Of a stretch of DNA of 64,000 nucleotides, positions 9,471-18,231 are shown one piece after another. Numbering within the stretch: the stretch's first letter is position 1; the number at the start of each line of letters is the position of its first letter. The translations under genes were made by a program, and so were the position numbers. Source of the stretch: Bacteroidia bacterium (GTDB lineage Bacteria; Bacteroidota; Bacteroidia; Bacteroidales; JAPLDU01); contig JAPLDU010000085.1 of the NCBI GenBank assembly GCA_026391255.1, positions 1-64,000 on the forward strand, in the 5' to 3' direction. Under the pieces are notes generated by a model, which worked only from the letters and a program-made list of their open reading frames with translations, had not been told where the DNA came from and ran no database searches.

Positions 9471-10598
9471 TTATTTAACTGATCCGCTGATTTTAATAGT
9501 TTGTCCTTCTACCAGATTCTGGTAACCTGAAGTAATGAGTTTGTCATTTTCCTTCAGTCCGGATGTGATTTCATACTGCCCGTTGTAAGAGACCCCGGTT
9601 GTGACTTTTTGTTTTTTTGCCACTTGTTTGCCGTTTTCCTCTTTTGCCAGGTACAGGTAACGTTCTTCCAATGAACCCTGGATCACATTTACGGGAACAA
9701 CAAAGGTATTTTTTGCCTTGTAATCATTCACCTTAACCACTGCAATCATGTTTGCCCTGAAGTTATAATTTGAATTATCCAGCCTTGCTTCAACGGTAAA
9801 TGTACGGTTTACCGGGTTGATATATTTACTCGTAAAATTCAGCCTGGTAGAAACTTCCTGGTTAAGATCAGGGAAAAATATCTGTACCAGGTCCCCGTCC
9901 TGTACTTTGGGAGAGAATGCTTCAGCTACCTCAGCCATCACTTTTATCTTTGAAAAATTTACCACTCTGAAGGCAATCGTACCGGGTTGCAAAGCCTGTC
10001 CAACCTTCACGGGAACTTCTTCAACCGTACCATTTATGGGAGAAATAATGGACGACAAGGCTAACTGTTCCTTTGTAGTAGCGATGCTGTTTTCCAGGGA
10101 TTCTTTGTTATTTTTTGCAGTAAGATATTGTATCTCTGAACCTATCTTCTGATCCCAGAGATTTTTCTGTTTGTTATAGATGTTGGTGGCAAAATCAAGT
10201 TTGCTTTTCAGTTCTTCCAGTGCATGCTTCACCACCTGGGCATCCATTTCTGCAAGAACCTGTCCGGATTTCACATTATCACCTTCCTTAACAAAGATTT
10301 TTGAAATTACACCTATTGTTTTGGCAGTGACCGAAACATTGTCCTCCCCGTCAACCTTACCCTGAACTTCTATATAATGATTGAATTCCGTGGGTTTCAA
10401 ATCAGTAACTGAAACGTCAACCGGTATCCCTTTCACGCCGTTTGTTCCGGTAGCGGCCATGTCTTTTTGCATGTTCGCTATCTGTTCATTCAGTTTATCC
10501 CGCTGGCTGATCAGTTTTGTCAGTTGTGACTGTTTGTCCTGTTTGCCGCATGCTATTGACAGGAAAATGATGCTTACTATAAAAATTGTTCTTTTCAT
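9471..10598 (-). CDS. Periplasmic adaptor (membrane fusion) lipoprotein of the RND pump
   Basis: 375 residues with a lipobox LSIAC (Cys17), so a lipid-anchored AcrA/MexA-type adaptor. A coiled-coil-prone stretch follows the signal (residues 25-50). The lipoyl/barrel-sandwich halves are visible as GVISKIFVKEGDNVKSGQVL and, after an alpha-hairpin (about 130-185), as IISPINGTVEEVPVKVGQAL. A beta-barrel and a membrane-proximal domain follow. It bridges the pump and the outer-membrane channel. Its stop is 15 bp before the pump start; it lies 165 bp after tolC, which leaves room for a secondary promoter, though none is obvious. Confidence 0.9.
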   Translation of the reverse strand: MKRTIFIVSIIFLSIACGKQDKQSQLTKLISQRDKLNEQIANMQKDMAATGTNGVKGIPVDVSVTDLKPTEFNHYIEVQGKVDGEDNVSVTAKTIGVISKIFVKEGDNVKSGQVLAEMDAQVVKHALEELKSKLDFATNIYNKQKNLWDQKIGSEIQYLTAKNNKESLENSIATTKEQLALSSIISPINGTVEEVPVKVGQALQPGTIAFRVVNFSKIKVMAEVAEAFSPKVQDGDLVQIFFPDLNQEVSTRLNFTSKYINPVNRTFTVEARLDNSNYNFRANMIAVVKVNDYKAKNTFVVPVNVIQGSLEERYLYLAKEENGKQVAKKQKVTTGVSYNGQYEITSGLKENDKLITSGYQNLVEGQTIKISGSVK

Positions 10599-10763
10599 TG
10601 ATATTGATTTTTGCTTAAAGCTATCAACAGTGTCCCGCCAATACCCGGCTGTTTAATATTTATTGCAGGAACACAAATGGCAGCTTTGTTATTTTATTTA
10701 GGTTTATTATTTTTTATTAATGATGTACAGGTTGAATAAGGTACAATCCATTGATTTACAATA

Positions 10764-12143
10764 TTATTCCATTACTCTGACTAATTTATTCCTGACGGTA
10801 AGTAAGGCTGAAACAGCATTGAAATAATCTGACTGTGTAGTCAGGTACTGCGATTGCGCCTGGGCAAGCTCCATACTTGATGATACTCCTTCCTTGTATT
10901 TGGTAAGAAAACTGTTATAAATTTTTCCTGCCAGTTCAAGGTTTTTCTTGTCATTCTGGTAAATGGCAAGTTTGGAACTGAAGTCTGACTTTGCCTGCTG
11001 GGCTTCAATTTCAAGGCTACGGGCTACCTGGTCCTTTGAATTGACCGCTTTTTCCACTTCCATTTTACGTTTGCTCACAGTTGCCATTCTTTGTCCGCTG
11101 GTGAATATTGGCATCGTCAGTGTAACGCCAAGGGTGTTGGGTGACATAAAATTAAACTCCGGGCTCTTCAACTGTTTCTGGTGGTTAAAAAACGCTGAAA
11201 CCGTAGGCAGGTAAGCGCTTTCATCCTTCTTCAGGTTAAGCCTTGATAGTTGCTCGCTGTTACTCAGAATCCTGAAATTGATACTGTGTGTCACATCGAA
11301 GTTGTGGGTCAGTAAAGCAAGGTCGATATTGCTGACAATATCATCAATCTTTTCTGTGAGTTCCACCTTTTCAGTATTATCAAGCCCAAGATTCATTTTT
11401 AACACATTGTATGCCACTTCGGTAGCGCTGGTCAGAGTATTCAGGGAATTTTCCACATTGGTTTTCGTCAGTTGCAGCTGGTCGGCATCTGTTTCCTCAA
11501 TAAATCCCTGCTTCGCAGTTTCCTTTGATTCGTAAGCCAGACGTGTTATATTTTCAAGAATTGAGGAAAGTATCCTTTTATTTTCTTCGATGATAAGAAC
11601 CATATAATATGAATTACTCACGGATTCCCTGAGTTCTGATTCAGATTTTTCAAGGGATTGCTGTGATATCTCGAAAAAAGTCCTGGATGCCTTCAGTCCA
11701 ACGATATAAGCACCGCTGAAGATCAGCTGGGATAAGGTAAAATCAAATGTGGTATTTTCCTTTACACTAAGCGGATACTCTTCTCCTGCGCCATATCCCA
11801 CGTGCACATAATCATTGAAATTTGATGTGGTCAGTGGTACATCGGTACCGGTAACATTCAGGGTTGTGGAAGGGAAAGCAACGGTGGGCACTTTAAAGAT
11901 ATTGGAATAGGAACCCTTGACATTAAGCTGCGGCAAGCCAATAGCAGTTGTTTCCCAGATAGTCTTCTTTGCAATGGAACGGTCAAGCCTGGCATTATTA
12001 ATATTCGGATTGTTCTGAAGCGCATAATCCTGCGCCTGTTTAAGTGTGAACTTTTTGACGGCTGATTCCTGTGAAAATAAATTTTGACTGAAAATCAGTA
12101 AAATGAATAATGACAAGAAATGCAGGGATATTGATCTATTCAT
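10764..12143 (-). CDS. TolC-family outer-membrane efflux channel
   Basis: 459 residues with a signal peptide ending near residue 24 (SQNLFSQ). It shows the internally duplicated, coiled-coil-rich organisation of OEP proteins, with the typical opening TLKQAQDYALQNNPNI and a closing helix SQYLTTQSDYFNAVSALLTVRNKL. It should form the trimeric outer-membrane exit duct for the RND pump encoded downstream. Its start overlaps the end of the tetR gene by 8 bp, suggesting translational coupling and placing the regulator in the same transcript as the pump. Confidence 0.9.
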   Translation of the reverse strand: MNRSISLHFLSLFILLIFSQNLFSQESAVKKFTLKQAQDYALQNNPNINNARLDRSIAKKTIWETTAIGLPQLNVKGSYSNIFKVPTVAFPSTTLNVTGTDVPLTTSNFNDYVHVGYGAGEEYPLSVKENTTFDFTLSQLIFSGAYIVGLKASRTFFEISQQSLEKSESELRESVSNSYYMVLIIEENKRILSSILENITRLAYESKETAKQGFIEETDADQLQLTKTNVENSLNTLTSATEVAYNVLKMNLGLDNTEKVELTEKIDDIVSNIDLALLTHNFDVTHSINFRILSNSEQLSRLNLKKDESAYLPTVSAFFNHQKQLKSPEFNFMSPNTLGVTLTMPIFTSGQRMATVSKRKMEVEKAVNSKDQVARSLEIEAQQAKSDFSSKLAIYQNDKKNLELAGKIYNSFLTKYKEGVSSSMELAQAQSQYLTTQSDYFNAVSALLTVRNKLVRVME

Positions 12144-12762
12144 TTTTGTTATGGTTTAATTCCTGTAATTTTTGTTCTAATATTTTGATCCCGTTTTTAT
12201 TGGCTATTCCCCTGATGTGGTAAATAAATACCTCGAGTGAAAACTTATTTGATGTTGATTCATTGATGGAGAAAAGCTCGTCGCCAAAAAGGTTGTCAGT
12301 ACGTGAAACATAAAGCCTGGCAATGATTTCCTCGTTCAGATCGGCACGAAAAATGCCTTCGGCCTTGCCTTTTTTCATATTGGCCAAAACCTTCTCATAC
12401 ATGCGTTGGCGACGTATTTCCCTGATCCTGGCAAAAGCATCCGGGTAATACTTCTTTAAATCATATTCCATCGAAGGATTGTATTCCCTAAGCATGATGT
12501 TGATGTTTTTATTGTACTCAATCAATTCCTCAATGGCGTTCAGATTCATGTGCTCTATCGCATCCATACCTTCAGCACGGATACTGATTTCATAATCAAT
12601 GATCTTATTGACCAGCTCATTTTTATCGCTAACATACTGGTATAAAGTCTTCTTTGAAATACCAAGCTCCCTGGAAACATCTTCCATAGTTATGCTCTTG
12701 ATACCGTACTTCTGGTAAAGATCTTTTACCTTTTTCAATATATTTGTCAATTCTAAATCCAT
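12136..12762 (-). CDS. TetR-family transcriptional regulator of the efflux operon
   Basis: 208 residues from the ATG at 12762. A longer frame exists upstream, but the upstream part overlaps a -7 box and an inverted repeat. The N-terminal helix-turn-helix is clear: SITMEDVSRELGISKKTLYQYVSDKNELV (about residues 23-51). The C-terminal ligand domain is divergent, as usual. It is the first gene of the leftward pump operon. The 12-bp perfect inverted repeat just upstream, across its own promoter, is the best candidate operator. Autorepression relieved by a pump substrate is the usual scheme for the family and is inferred here. The mRNA may be leaderless because the -7 box ends 4 bp before the ATG. 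Confidence 0.85.
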   Translation of the reverse strand: MDLELTNILKKVKDLYQKYGIKSITMEDVSRELGISKKTLYQYVSDKNELVNKIIDYEISIRAEGMDAIEHMNLNAIEELIEYNKNINIMLREYNPSMEYDLKKYYPDAFARIREIRRQRMYEKVLANMKKGKAEGIFRADLNEEIIARLYVSRTDNLFGDELFSINESTSNKFSLEVFIYHIRGIANKNGIKILEQKLQELNHNKNE

Positions 12763-12766
12763 GCCG

Positions 12767-12820
12767 CAAAAGTAGAAAACTATTTTTATATTGGAAACAT
12801 TTTGCGGGAAAATAGTTTTC
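12767..12820 (-). promoter_or_regulatory. tetR promoter -7 box and putative operator
   Basis: On the minus strand TACTTTTG (12774-12767) fits the TAnnTTTG -7 consensus and ends 4 bp before the ATG. Immediately upstream, GAAAACTATTTT (12775-12786) and AAAATAGTTTTC (12809-12820) are perfect 12-bp inverted repeats separated by 22 bp, covering the region where -33 should lie. A TetR dimer-pair site is the natural reading; the symmetry itself is certain, the protein assignment is inference. Confidence 0.6.
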
Positions 12821-12875
12821 AAAGTATAATGTGTTTTTTATCAGGAAACTAAATTGAAGATTTTAGTCTGATTAA

Positions 12876-12985
12876 TTCATAAATTTTGTGATTTCTTTGT
12901 GTCTTAGTGTCTTGGTGGCAAGACTAATTTCTGCCACAAAGACTCAAAGACACTAAGTTTCACGAAGTTATTATTTTTTTATGAA
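12876..12985. repeat. Long imperfect inverted repeat
   Basis: The arms centre on TTAGTGTCTTGGTGGCA (to 12920) and TGCCACAAAGACTCAAAG (from 12932), and outer words TTCATAAA/TTTATGAA extend the pairing to about 50 bp per arm with mismatches. Repeats built from these words are widespread in Bacteroidota intergenic DNA. Role unknown; it could insulate the divergent genes at 12762 and 13023. Confidence 0.6.
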
Positions 12986-13022
12986 TTATTCAAGTTAGGA
13001 TTTGAAAATTTGAAAATATTCA

Positions 13023-13889
13023 ATGGTGAAATACTTTACAGAAAAAATATGGAGATGGTTTATTTTCATATTAATGATCATAATATCATGCCAGTGTGTT
13101 TTTGCCCAGTCGCAAATCTGGAATGTAGGTACGGCAAAAACTTTGCCACCGCTTGATTTCCGGATTGCTGCCCTACAGCCGTCCACGATCGGCCTGCCCG
13201 GAAGTATGGAATTATCATCGCAACCGGTTGCCTGTATCTTTGCGCCCAATATCAGCCTGAAGAAAAGATGGTACGCAAAACGGATCATCATTGCTACCAA
13301 CCATGGCTTCATCTATCCGACTCCTGCACTGAAACAACTGGCAAATAACGGATTCGATGACCTGCTGAATAAGCAAACATTTATACCTCAGATTTTTGCA
13401 TTCCATAATGAGATTCTGATCTCAAAAGAACAGGGAGGTAAGCAATGCTCTGCCTATTTTGAACCGGATGATAACCTGAAGAAAAACATTATTTATACAC
13501 TGAAGATCGGTTTCCAGTTTGCCGTTAAATCCGGAAAATCAAGCTTCGAAGCAATCAAAAGACCAGTCTTATACCCGCGCACTTCCATTTACCAGGATAC
13601 CTTGCTGCTTTACGCCGGTTTCGATGTGGACGGACCGTTTTATAAAAACATAAACTTCTCGGCAGATATTGATGTGTTTTCCATCGGTTTTAAAGACTTT
13701 GCCATAGAAAATAAGGGACTGCTTGTTTTCACCCACTCCGACCGCTTTTCATGGCTGTTTGGTTACAAACTTTCGGCCGGCTCTTTTCCTGATAAGTTCA
13801 GGATCGGCATTTACCCTCTGTTCGACCTGATGTGGTACTTCCATCGGCTGAAAGTGAAGGACGGTCTTGGGAATCATGGACTGAAGTGA
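13023..13889 (+). CDS. Secreted protein of unknown function
   Basis: 288 residues. The N-terminus has a charged start, a hydrophobic stretch (FIFILMIIISCQCVF) and a cleavage-like AQS near residue 29, so it is likely exported. The rest is rich in alternating aromatic/polar segments typical of small beta-barrel or beta-sandwich envelope proteins, with only four cysteines after the signal region, and no motif I recognise. The gene is alone on this strand, divergent from the tetR operon. Its stop codon sits exactly where the GC-rich repeat tract begins, so the last few codons (GNHGLK) may have been remodelled by the repeat and the native C-terminus could have been longer. Confidence 0.6.
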   Translation: MVKYFTEKIWRWFIFILMIIISCQCVFAQSQIWNVGTAKTLPPLDFRIAALQPSTIGLPGSMELSSQPVACIFAPNISLKKRWYAKRIIIATNHGFIYPTPALKQLANNGFDDLLNKQTFIPQIFAFHNEILISKEQGGKQCSAYFEPDDNLKKNIIYTLKIGFQFAVKSGKSSFEAIKRPVLYPRTSIYQDTLLLYAGFDVDGPFYKNINFSADIDVFSIGFKDFAIENKGLLVFTHSDRFSWLFGYKLSAGSFPDKFRIGIYPLFDLMWYFHRLKVKDGLGNHGLK

Positions 13890-14140
13890 CGAAGTGACTG
13901 AGAGATTTGGCGAACGAAGCGACGGGGCGAACGAAGCGACTGAGTGACTTGGCGAACGAAGCGACGGGGCGAACGAAGCGAAAGGGCGACTGTGAGACGA
14001 AGTGACTGAGAGACGAGGCGAACGAAGCGACGGGGCGAACGAAGCGAATAGGCGAAAAGGCGACTGAAGGACGAAGTGAATGAGTGACATAGCGAACGAA
14101 GCAACTTGACGAATTAAGCGACGAAGTGACTGAGAAACTT
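13880..14140. repeat. GC-rich short-word repeat tract with a 31-bp triplicate
   Basis: Built of words such as GGCGAACGAAGCGAC and GAAGTGACTGAG. The 31-base block beginning GGCGAACGAAGCGACGG occurs without change at 13909, 13951 and 14017. The tract is much richer in G+C than its surroundings. All six frames contain repetitive Arg/Ser-rich ORFs that look accidental. Confidence 0.8.
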
Positions 14141-14160
14141 TATTAAATGGCAAACAAATT

Positions 14161-14240
14161 GCCCTGAAAGGGCTTGAGCATCAGCACGGGGCAATGCCCT
14201 GTAGCATTGGAGTACAATGGTTTGCAAGCCCTGAAAGGGC
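14161..14240. repeat. Paired GCCCTGAAAGGGC palindromes
   Basis: The 13-bp near-palindrome GCCCTGAAAGGGC occurs at 14161-14173 and 14228-14240, with a further GGGCAATGCCC between them. Short hairpins of this kind recur as interspersed tags in Bacteroidota genomes. Confidence 0.6.
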
Positions 14241-14340
14241 GCCAGCATGATCCTATCAAGGCGAAGGGGGCCGGGGGGATTGAGAAAGACGAACAAATTA
14301 ACCAGATGATAATAAATACAATAATCCGGGCCTTTTCCTG

Positions 14341-14391
14341 ATACTTGATTCCTGATACCTGATACCTGATACCTGCTACCTGCTACCTGGT
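14341..14391. repeat. Heptamer tandem tract (TACCTGA/TACCTGC)
   Basis: Seven consecutive 7-bp units of the form T(T/A)CCTGA then TACCTGC. Similar 7-bp tandem tracts with other words lie at 16291-16325, 18694-18754, 21708-21735 and 48207-48257. Confidence 0.7.
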
Positions 14392-14399
14392 AAATTAAC

Positions 14400-14470
14400 C
14401 AGTCACGTAGTGACGGAATCTTTGTAGAAACACGACAGTAAAGTAAAACTAAGCCACGTAGTGGCGAAAT
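14400..14470. repeat. Tagged palindromes (GTCACGTAGTGAC and GCCACGTAGTGGC)
   Basis: GTCACGTAGTGAC is followed by GGAATCTTTGTAG; about 50 bp on comes GCCACGTAGTGGCGAAAT. The same palindrome-plus-tag arrangement is found at 45.3-45.6 kb and 47.1-47.2 kb. Together with the preceding repeats this accounts for most of the 13890-14570 gene-free gap. Confidence 0.65.
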
Positions 14471-14570
14471 ATCAAAAATCCAATATCAATGGCAAATAGT
14501 CACATGTAATACTTTTTACTATGATCCTGAAAGACCAAGGGGTTAATTCACGAATATCTTTGTTGTGTTT

Positions 14571-16256
14571 TTACTTCGTCTCCATTGGCTTACGCTCCAG
14601 AAACACAAAACCGTTTTTCTCATATAATTTATGAAGCTGAGGATATTTTGATGCTATTTCATCACAGCTGCTGATCTTGCATACAAAATATGCCGGTTTA
14701 TCAATGTTACCGGTCAAAAGCCACTCATCACCCCTGCCAATATCCTGTGAACCGGGCTGTTTTTGAGAATAAAACAAGTGGGCATATGATTTGAAATCGA
14801 GGGTTGTCAGATATACATTTTTATTTTGAAGGCTTTTATAGAACTCTATGGCGGCATTCTGACTGTACTCCTCAGCTTTCGGGACAATCAGGATCATGCT
14901 GACCCAGGTAAATGCCAGTGAACAGCAGAGAATGATCACAGTTTTTAGCAGAGCGCTCATTTTATTAACAATAGAAAAAATAACACCCGCAAGCAGAAAT
15001 AATCCGGGAACAAACTCAAACCCCGACCAATGCACATCTGCCTGGAGATTACCCAGGACGAAACTGTCATGAATAAACCCGCTGTTTAAAATATCATTTT
15101 TAAAGGCCATGAATAACTGCAGGCAGATCAGTCCAAGGGCTATCACCGACGCAATAATGATCAGGCTGATCCTGCTTAAAATGTTGAAATTCGTGCCCAT
15201 TTCAATCGTTTTATGAAGATACATGGCTGCAATAAAAGTCAGCGGTAAATAACAAAGCGAAGAATAATGTATGATTTTTGTCCTGACAATGGTAAATAAA
15301 ACCAGTACCACCCAGAACAGGATCAGGTTCCAGTTGAAGAACTGCTTTTGATTTTCACTCATTAACCGCCTGTATTTACCTGGCCGGAGGATAGCCGGCA
15401 GCGCCCAGGCAGAGGCAGGAAACACTCCGAACATCAATACCACAAAATGATAGAACAGAAATCCGCCATGCCCCGAATCCCGTGTGGCAAACAGCCTGGC
15501 CTGGTACTCAATAAATTGTACAACCGTGTCATGGTGGCCAAGAGCAATCTGGACGATAAACCATGAACCACCTGTAATTAAGAGAATCAGCAGGCCGGTT
15601 ATCATAGGTTTCAGGCTGACAGAGAATCTGAACTTATTATAAATGAAATAAACTATGATTGTCAGAATAAAGACCAACAGGGCTGCCGGACCTTTGGTAA
15701 GAATGGCAAGACCAAGTAAGACGGCGCTTGCAGATATACTGGCATATTTTTTTTTAACAGTCAGGGAATTCATATATCTGTAAAGAAAATATAATGAACT
15801 GAAGATAAACAGATTAAAAAACGGATCAATGATGCCGGATTTGAAATATATAAATGGCAGTACCGATGCTGCTAATAACAAGCTCCAGATCAGTCCGAAT
15901 GTTCTGCTGACAAGTGATTTGCCAATATAATAGAGAAACGAAAGGGAAAGAATTCCGCAAAGAACATTGGGAAAGCGGGCAGCAAATTCATTTACCCCGA
16001 AAATATTCATTGAGACAGCCTGCAGCCAGATGAAAAGGGGCGGTTTTTCCCAGAAAGGCAGGTAATTGATCTGAACGGTAAGGTAATTACCTGTGGTGGT
16101 CATTTCCCTTGCAGCTTCTGCAAAATTGATCTCATCCCAATCGAAAAGATGAACATTGCCCAGGAATGACATGAATAACAAAAGGGATGCAATAATTAAG
16201 AAGAAATAAATATTGCTGTCTTTTCTCAATATATTATTCATCCGGTTGCTTAACAT
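14571..16256 (-). CDS. Membrane glycosyltransferase, GT39/ArnT-like (PMT_2)
   Basis: 561 residues (an alternative ATG five codons in gives MNNILRK). The N-terminus has a hydrophobic helix followed by HLFDWDEINFAEAAREM, matching the acidic catalytic loop of GT39/ArnT-type transferases, then YLPFWEKPPLFIWLQA, a family hallmark. About ten further hydrophobic segments follow and the C-terminal 100 residues are soluble. Members move sugars from polyprenyl-phosphate donors onto lipid A, lipids or proteins on the periplasmic face of the inner membrane. The neighbouring PAP2 phosphatase could recycle or dephosphorylate polyprenyl phosphates or lipid A, so a lipid/LPS modification role is plausible but not shown. 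Confidence 0.85.
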   Translation of the reverse strand: MLSNRMNNILRKDSNIYFFLIIASLLLFMSFLGNVHLFDWDEINFAEAAREMTTTGNYLTVQINYLPFWEKPPLFIWLQAVSMNIFGVNEFAARFPNVLCGILSLSFLYYIGKSLVSRTFGLIWSLLLAASVLPFIYFKSGIIDPFFNLFIFSSLYFLYRYMNSLTVKKKYASISASAVLLGLAILTKGPAALLVFILTIIVYFIYNKFRFSVSLKPMITGLLILLITGGSWFIVQIALGHHDTVVQFIEYQARLFATRDSGHGGFLFYHFVVLMFGVFPASAWALPAILRPGKYRRLMSENQKQFFNWNLILFWVVLVLFTIVRTKIIHYSSLCYLPLTFIAAMYLHKTIEMGTNFNILSRISLIIIASVIALGLICLQLFMAFKNDILNSGFIHDSFVLGNLQADVHWSGFEFVPGLFLLAGVIFSIVNKMSALLKTVIILCCSLAFTWVSMILIVPKAEEYSQNAAIEFYKSLQNKNVYLTTLDFKSYAHLFYSQKQPGSQDIGRGDEWLLTGNIDKPAYFVCKISSCDEIASKYPQLHKLYEKNGFVFLERKPMETK

Positions 16257-16267
16257 GTTTTGTATCT

Positions 16268-16312
16268 ATTCAGGTTGTTCAGACCAAAGGCAATAGTCAA
16301 TAGTCAATAGTC
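16268..16312 (+). repeat. Left arm of a distant inverted repeat
   Basis: These 45 bases match the reverse complement of 18731-18775 with one difference; similarity continues inward less exactly to about 100 bp (GTCATAAGT, AACTCATAATTCAT). The arms bracket the PAP2, old-yellow-enzyme and small membrane protein genes. The inner part is made of the heptamer CAATAGT. Confidence 0.75.
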
Positions 16313-16371
16313 GTTAGTCGTTAGTCATAAGTAAACTCATAATTCATAATTTACAAAGCCTGCTGGCCCGG

Positions 16372-17040
16372 TTAGTCAACATTGCAATTTATTTTAAACC
16401 ACAATGCTTTATCCCAAAACGGGGAAGTAAACCGGCTGAAGAACCAGTAAGAAACAGCGGAAATAACAGAACCGAAAACAGATCCAAAATATACATCCAC
16501 CAGGAAATGCTGGGACAGGTAAATGCGGGAATAGCCAATCAGTAAAGCAAGCAGGAACATGGCCAGCTTAATAAAATTATTTTTAACCGAAAAAGCAATG
16601 ATAATAAAAGTTGCAAAAGCACAGGCGGCATGTCCTGACGGGAAACTGTAATAATAATATTGCTCCACGCCGGGTATGAAACGTAAATGATACAATCCTT
16701 CAAAGTACTTTGCCGGGCGTTGCATGCTGTTGAATACAAAATGCTTGAGAACCTGGATAATGATAGAGGTCAGTTCTGCCCCGGCAGCCAGTGCTGCTGA
16801 AAGCCTGAATTTAATGAACAAAGCAAGGATTATGACCAGAATTACGGTAAATAAGCCATCTCCAAGAAAAGTAAGGTAATAGAAAAGACCATCGAGTAAG
16901 CGGCTATATACATGATTACATGCGATATGAATATCTGATTTTGAAAAAGATAACAGGATTATTCCACACAATATCCAGAAAATAAATAATGGAACTACGA
17001 AATATCTGTTACTTTTCAATAGTTGTCTCATTCTTGCCAA
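16372..17040 (-). CDS. PAP2-family membrane phosphatase
   Basis: 222 residues and five to six hydrophobic segments. The three PAP2 phosphatase motifs are present in order: K99 with R108-P109 (motif C1, with two more intervening residues than the textbook KX6RP), PSGH at 134-137 (C2, His general acid) and SR..L..H..VDV with Arg172 and His178 (C3). Family members dephosphorylate undecaprenyl pyrophosphate, phosphatidate or lipid A phosphates on the outer face of the inner membrane. It is leftward, 115 bp upstream of the GT39 gene, with the inverted-repeat arm in that spacer. Substrate not determinable from sequence. Confidence 0.85.
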   Translation of the reverse strand: MARMRQLLKSNRYFVVPLFIFWILCGIILLSFSKSDIHIACNHVYSRLLDGLFYYLTFLGDGLFTVILVIILALFIKFRLSAALAAGAELTSIIIQVLKHFVFNSMQRPAKYFEGLYHLRFIPGVEQYYYYSFPSGHAACAFATFIIIAFSVKNNFIKLAMFLLALLIGYSRIYLSQHFLVDVYFGSVFGSVISAVSYWFFSRFTSPFWDKALWFKINCNVD

Positions 17041-17131
17041 ACCTGCATTTCAGGCTGCTAAATTAGAAAATATTAGACCGGGTACAAGGAATTATCTATT
17101 TTTACGCCGTTAATCCAATTATTTACCTTCT

Positions 17132-18184
17132 ATGTATGAAGCTTTGTTTCAACCCATAACGATCAGGGAAACGGTTGTTGCCAACCGGATTGTTATGCCA
17201 CCAATGGTTTGTTTCGGATGGCGGGATAAAGATGGTATGGTTACCGGCAGGAGCGTCAATCATTATGAAGCGAGAGCCAGAGGCGGAACCGGTCTGATCA
17301 TTGTGGAAGCTACGGCTGTAATGCCTGAAGGAAGGCTCGCTTCCGAACAGCTCGGATTATGGAACGACAGGCAGGCGGCTGCGCTGGCTGAAATTCCGGC
17401 AAGATGCCATACTTATGGGGCAAAAGTACTAATCCAGATACACCATGCCGGACACAAGATAGCTCCGGGAATGGCTCCATCTGCCAAAGGACCATCTGCA
17501 CTTCCTGATAATCCTGAAACAGCCGCACTTACCATCAGTGAAATTTACCAGATCAGGGATGCATTCGTTCTTGCTGCCATCCGTGCTGAACAGGCAGGGT
17601 TTGACGGGGTTGAACTTCACGGGGCACATGGATACCTGTTAAACCAGTTTGCGTCACCGGCCATCAACCTGAGAACAGATGATTTTGGCGGATCTCTTGA
17701 AAACAGGATGCGTCTTACAGTCAATATTATCAATATTATCAGGAAAAAATGCAGCAGTAGTTTTATCATAGCTTGCCGGCTCGGGGCAAACAGCCCCTTT
17801 TTGGCCGATGGTATTGAGATAGCATCTTACCTTGAAAAGCAAGGAATCGATTATCTTCATGTATCCCATGGAGGAAATATGGATAATCCGCCTCCCATCC
17901 CTGAAGGTTTTGATTATAACTGGATTGTCTGGTCAGCATCCGAAATAAGGAAACATATTAGCATTCCTGTGATTGCGGTGAACAGCATCAAAACCCCTGC
18001 CCGTGCTGAATTTCTTATAAAGAACAAACATGCCGATCTGGTCGCCATTGGCAGGGATATACTTACTGATCCCGACTGGGCCTTGCATGCCAGGTCGGGC
18101 TTAGAGGTAATACAATGCCTGCAATGCAAACCCCGTTGTCACTGGTACACCAATAGTGATGATTGCCCGGGGAAAAGGCAATAG
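17132..18184 (+). CDS. Old yellow enzyme family NADH:flavin oxidoreductase with a C-terminal Cys cluster
   Basis: 350 residues forming a single FMN-binding TIM barrel: LFQPITIRETVVANRIVMPP at the start, QIHHAGH (102-108), the family signature GVELHGAHGYLLNQF (159-173) with the FGGSLENR loop, and a phosphate-binding strand AIGRDILTDPDWA. After the barrel a short tail carries Cys329-x2-Cys332-x3-Cys336-x8-Cys345. This recalls the 4Fe-4S motif of 2,4-dienoyl-CoA reductase and BaiCD enzymes, but here the protein stops and lacks their FAD/NAD(P)H domains. It may get electrons from a separate partner. Lies alone on the plus strand, 91 bp divergent from PAP2. Confidence 0.85.
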   Translation: MYEALFQPITIRETVVANRIVMPPMVCFGWRDKDGMVTGRSVNHYEARARGGTGLIIVEATAVMPEGRLASEQLGLWNDRQAAALAEIPARCHTYGAKVLIQIHHAGHKIAPGMAPSAKGPSALPDNPETAALTISEIYQIRDAFVLAAIRAEQAGFDGVELHGAHGYLLNQFASPAINLRTDDFGGSLENRMRLTVNIINIIRKKCSSSFIIACRLGANSPFLADGIEIASYLEKQGIDYLHVSHGGNMDNPPPIPEGFDYNWIVWSASEIRKHISIPVIAVNSIKTPARAEFLIKNKHADLVAIGRDILTDPDWALHARSGLEVIQCLQCKPRCHWYTNSDDCPGKRQ

Positions 18185-18231
18185 GCAATAGGCATTAGGC
18201 ATTAGTCAACATAATTCATAATTCATAACTC

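Noticed and set aside
13749..14153. Leftward ORFs with repeated SLRSPRRFVRQ-like residues
   Set aside because: They are translations of the GC-rich tandem tract, repetitive in every frame and partly inside the real gene at 13023-13889.
14341..14391. Heptamer tract as a CRISPR or origin iteron array
   Set aside because: Units are contiguous 7-mers with no spacers, no initiator gene or AT-rich unwinding region is associated, and similar tracts with other words occur elsewhere.
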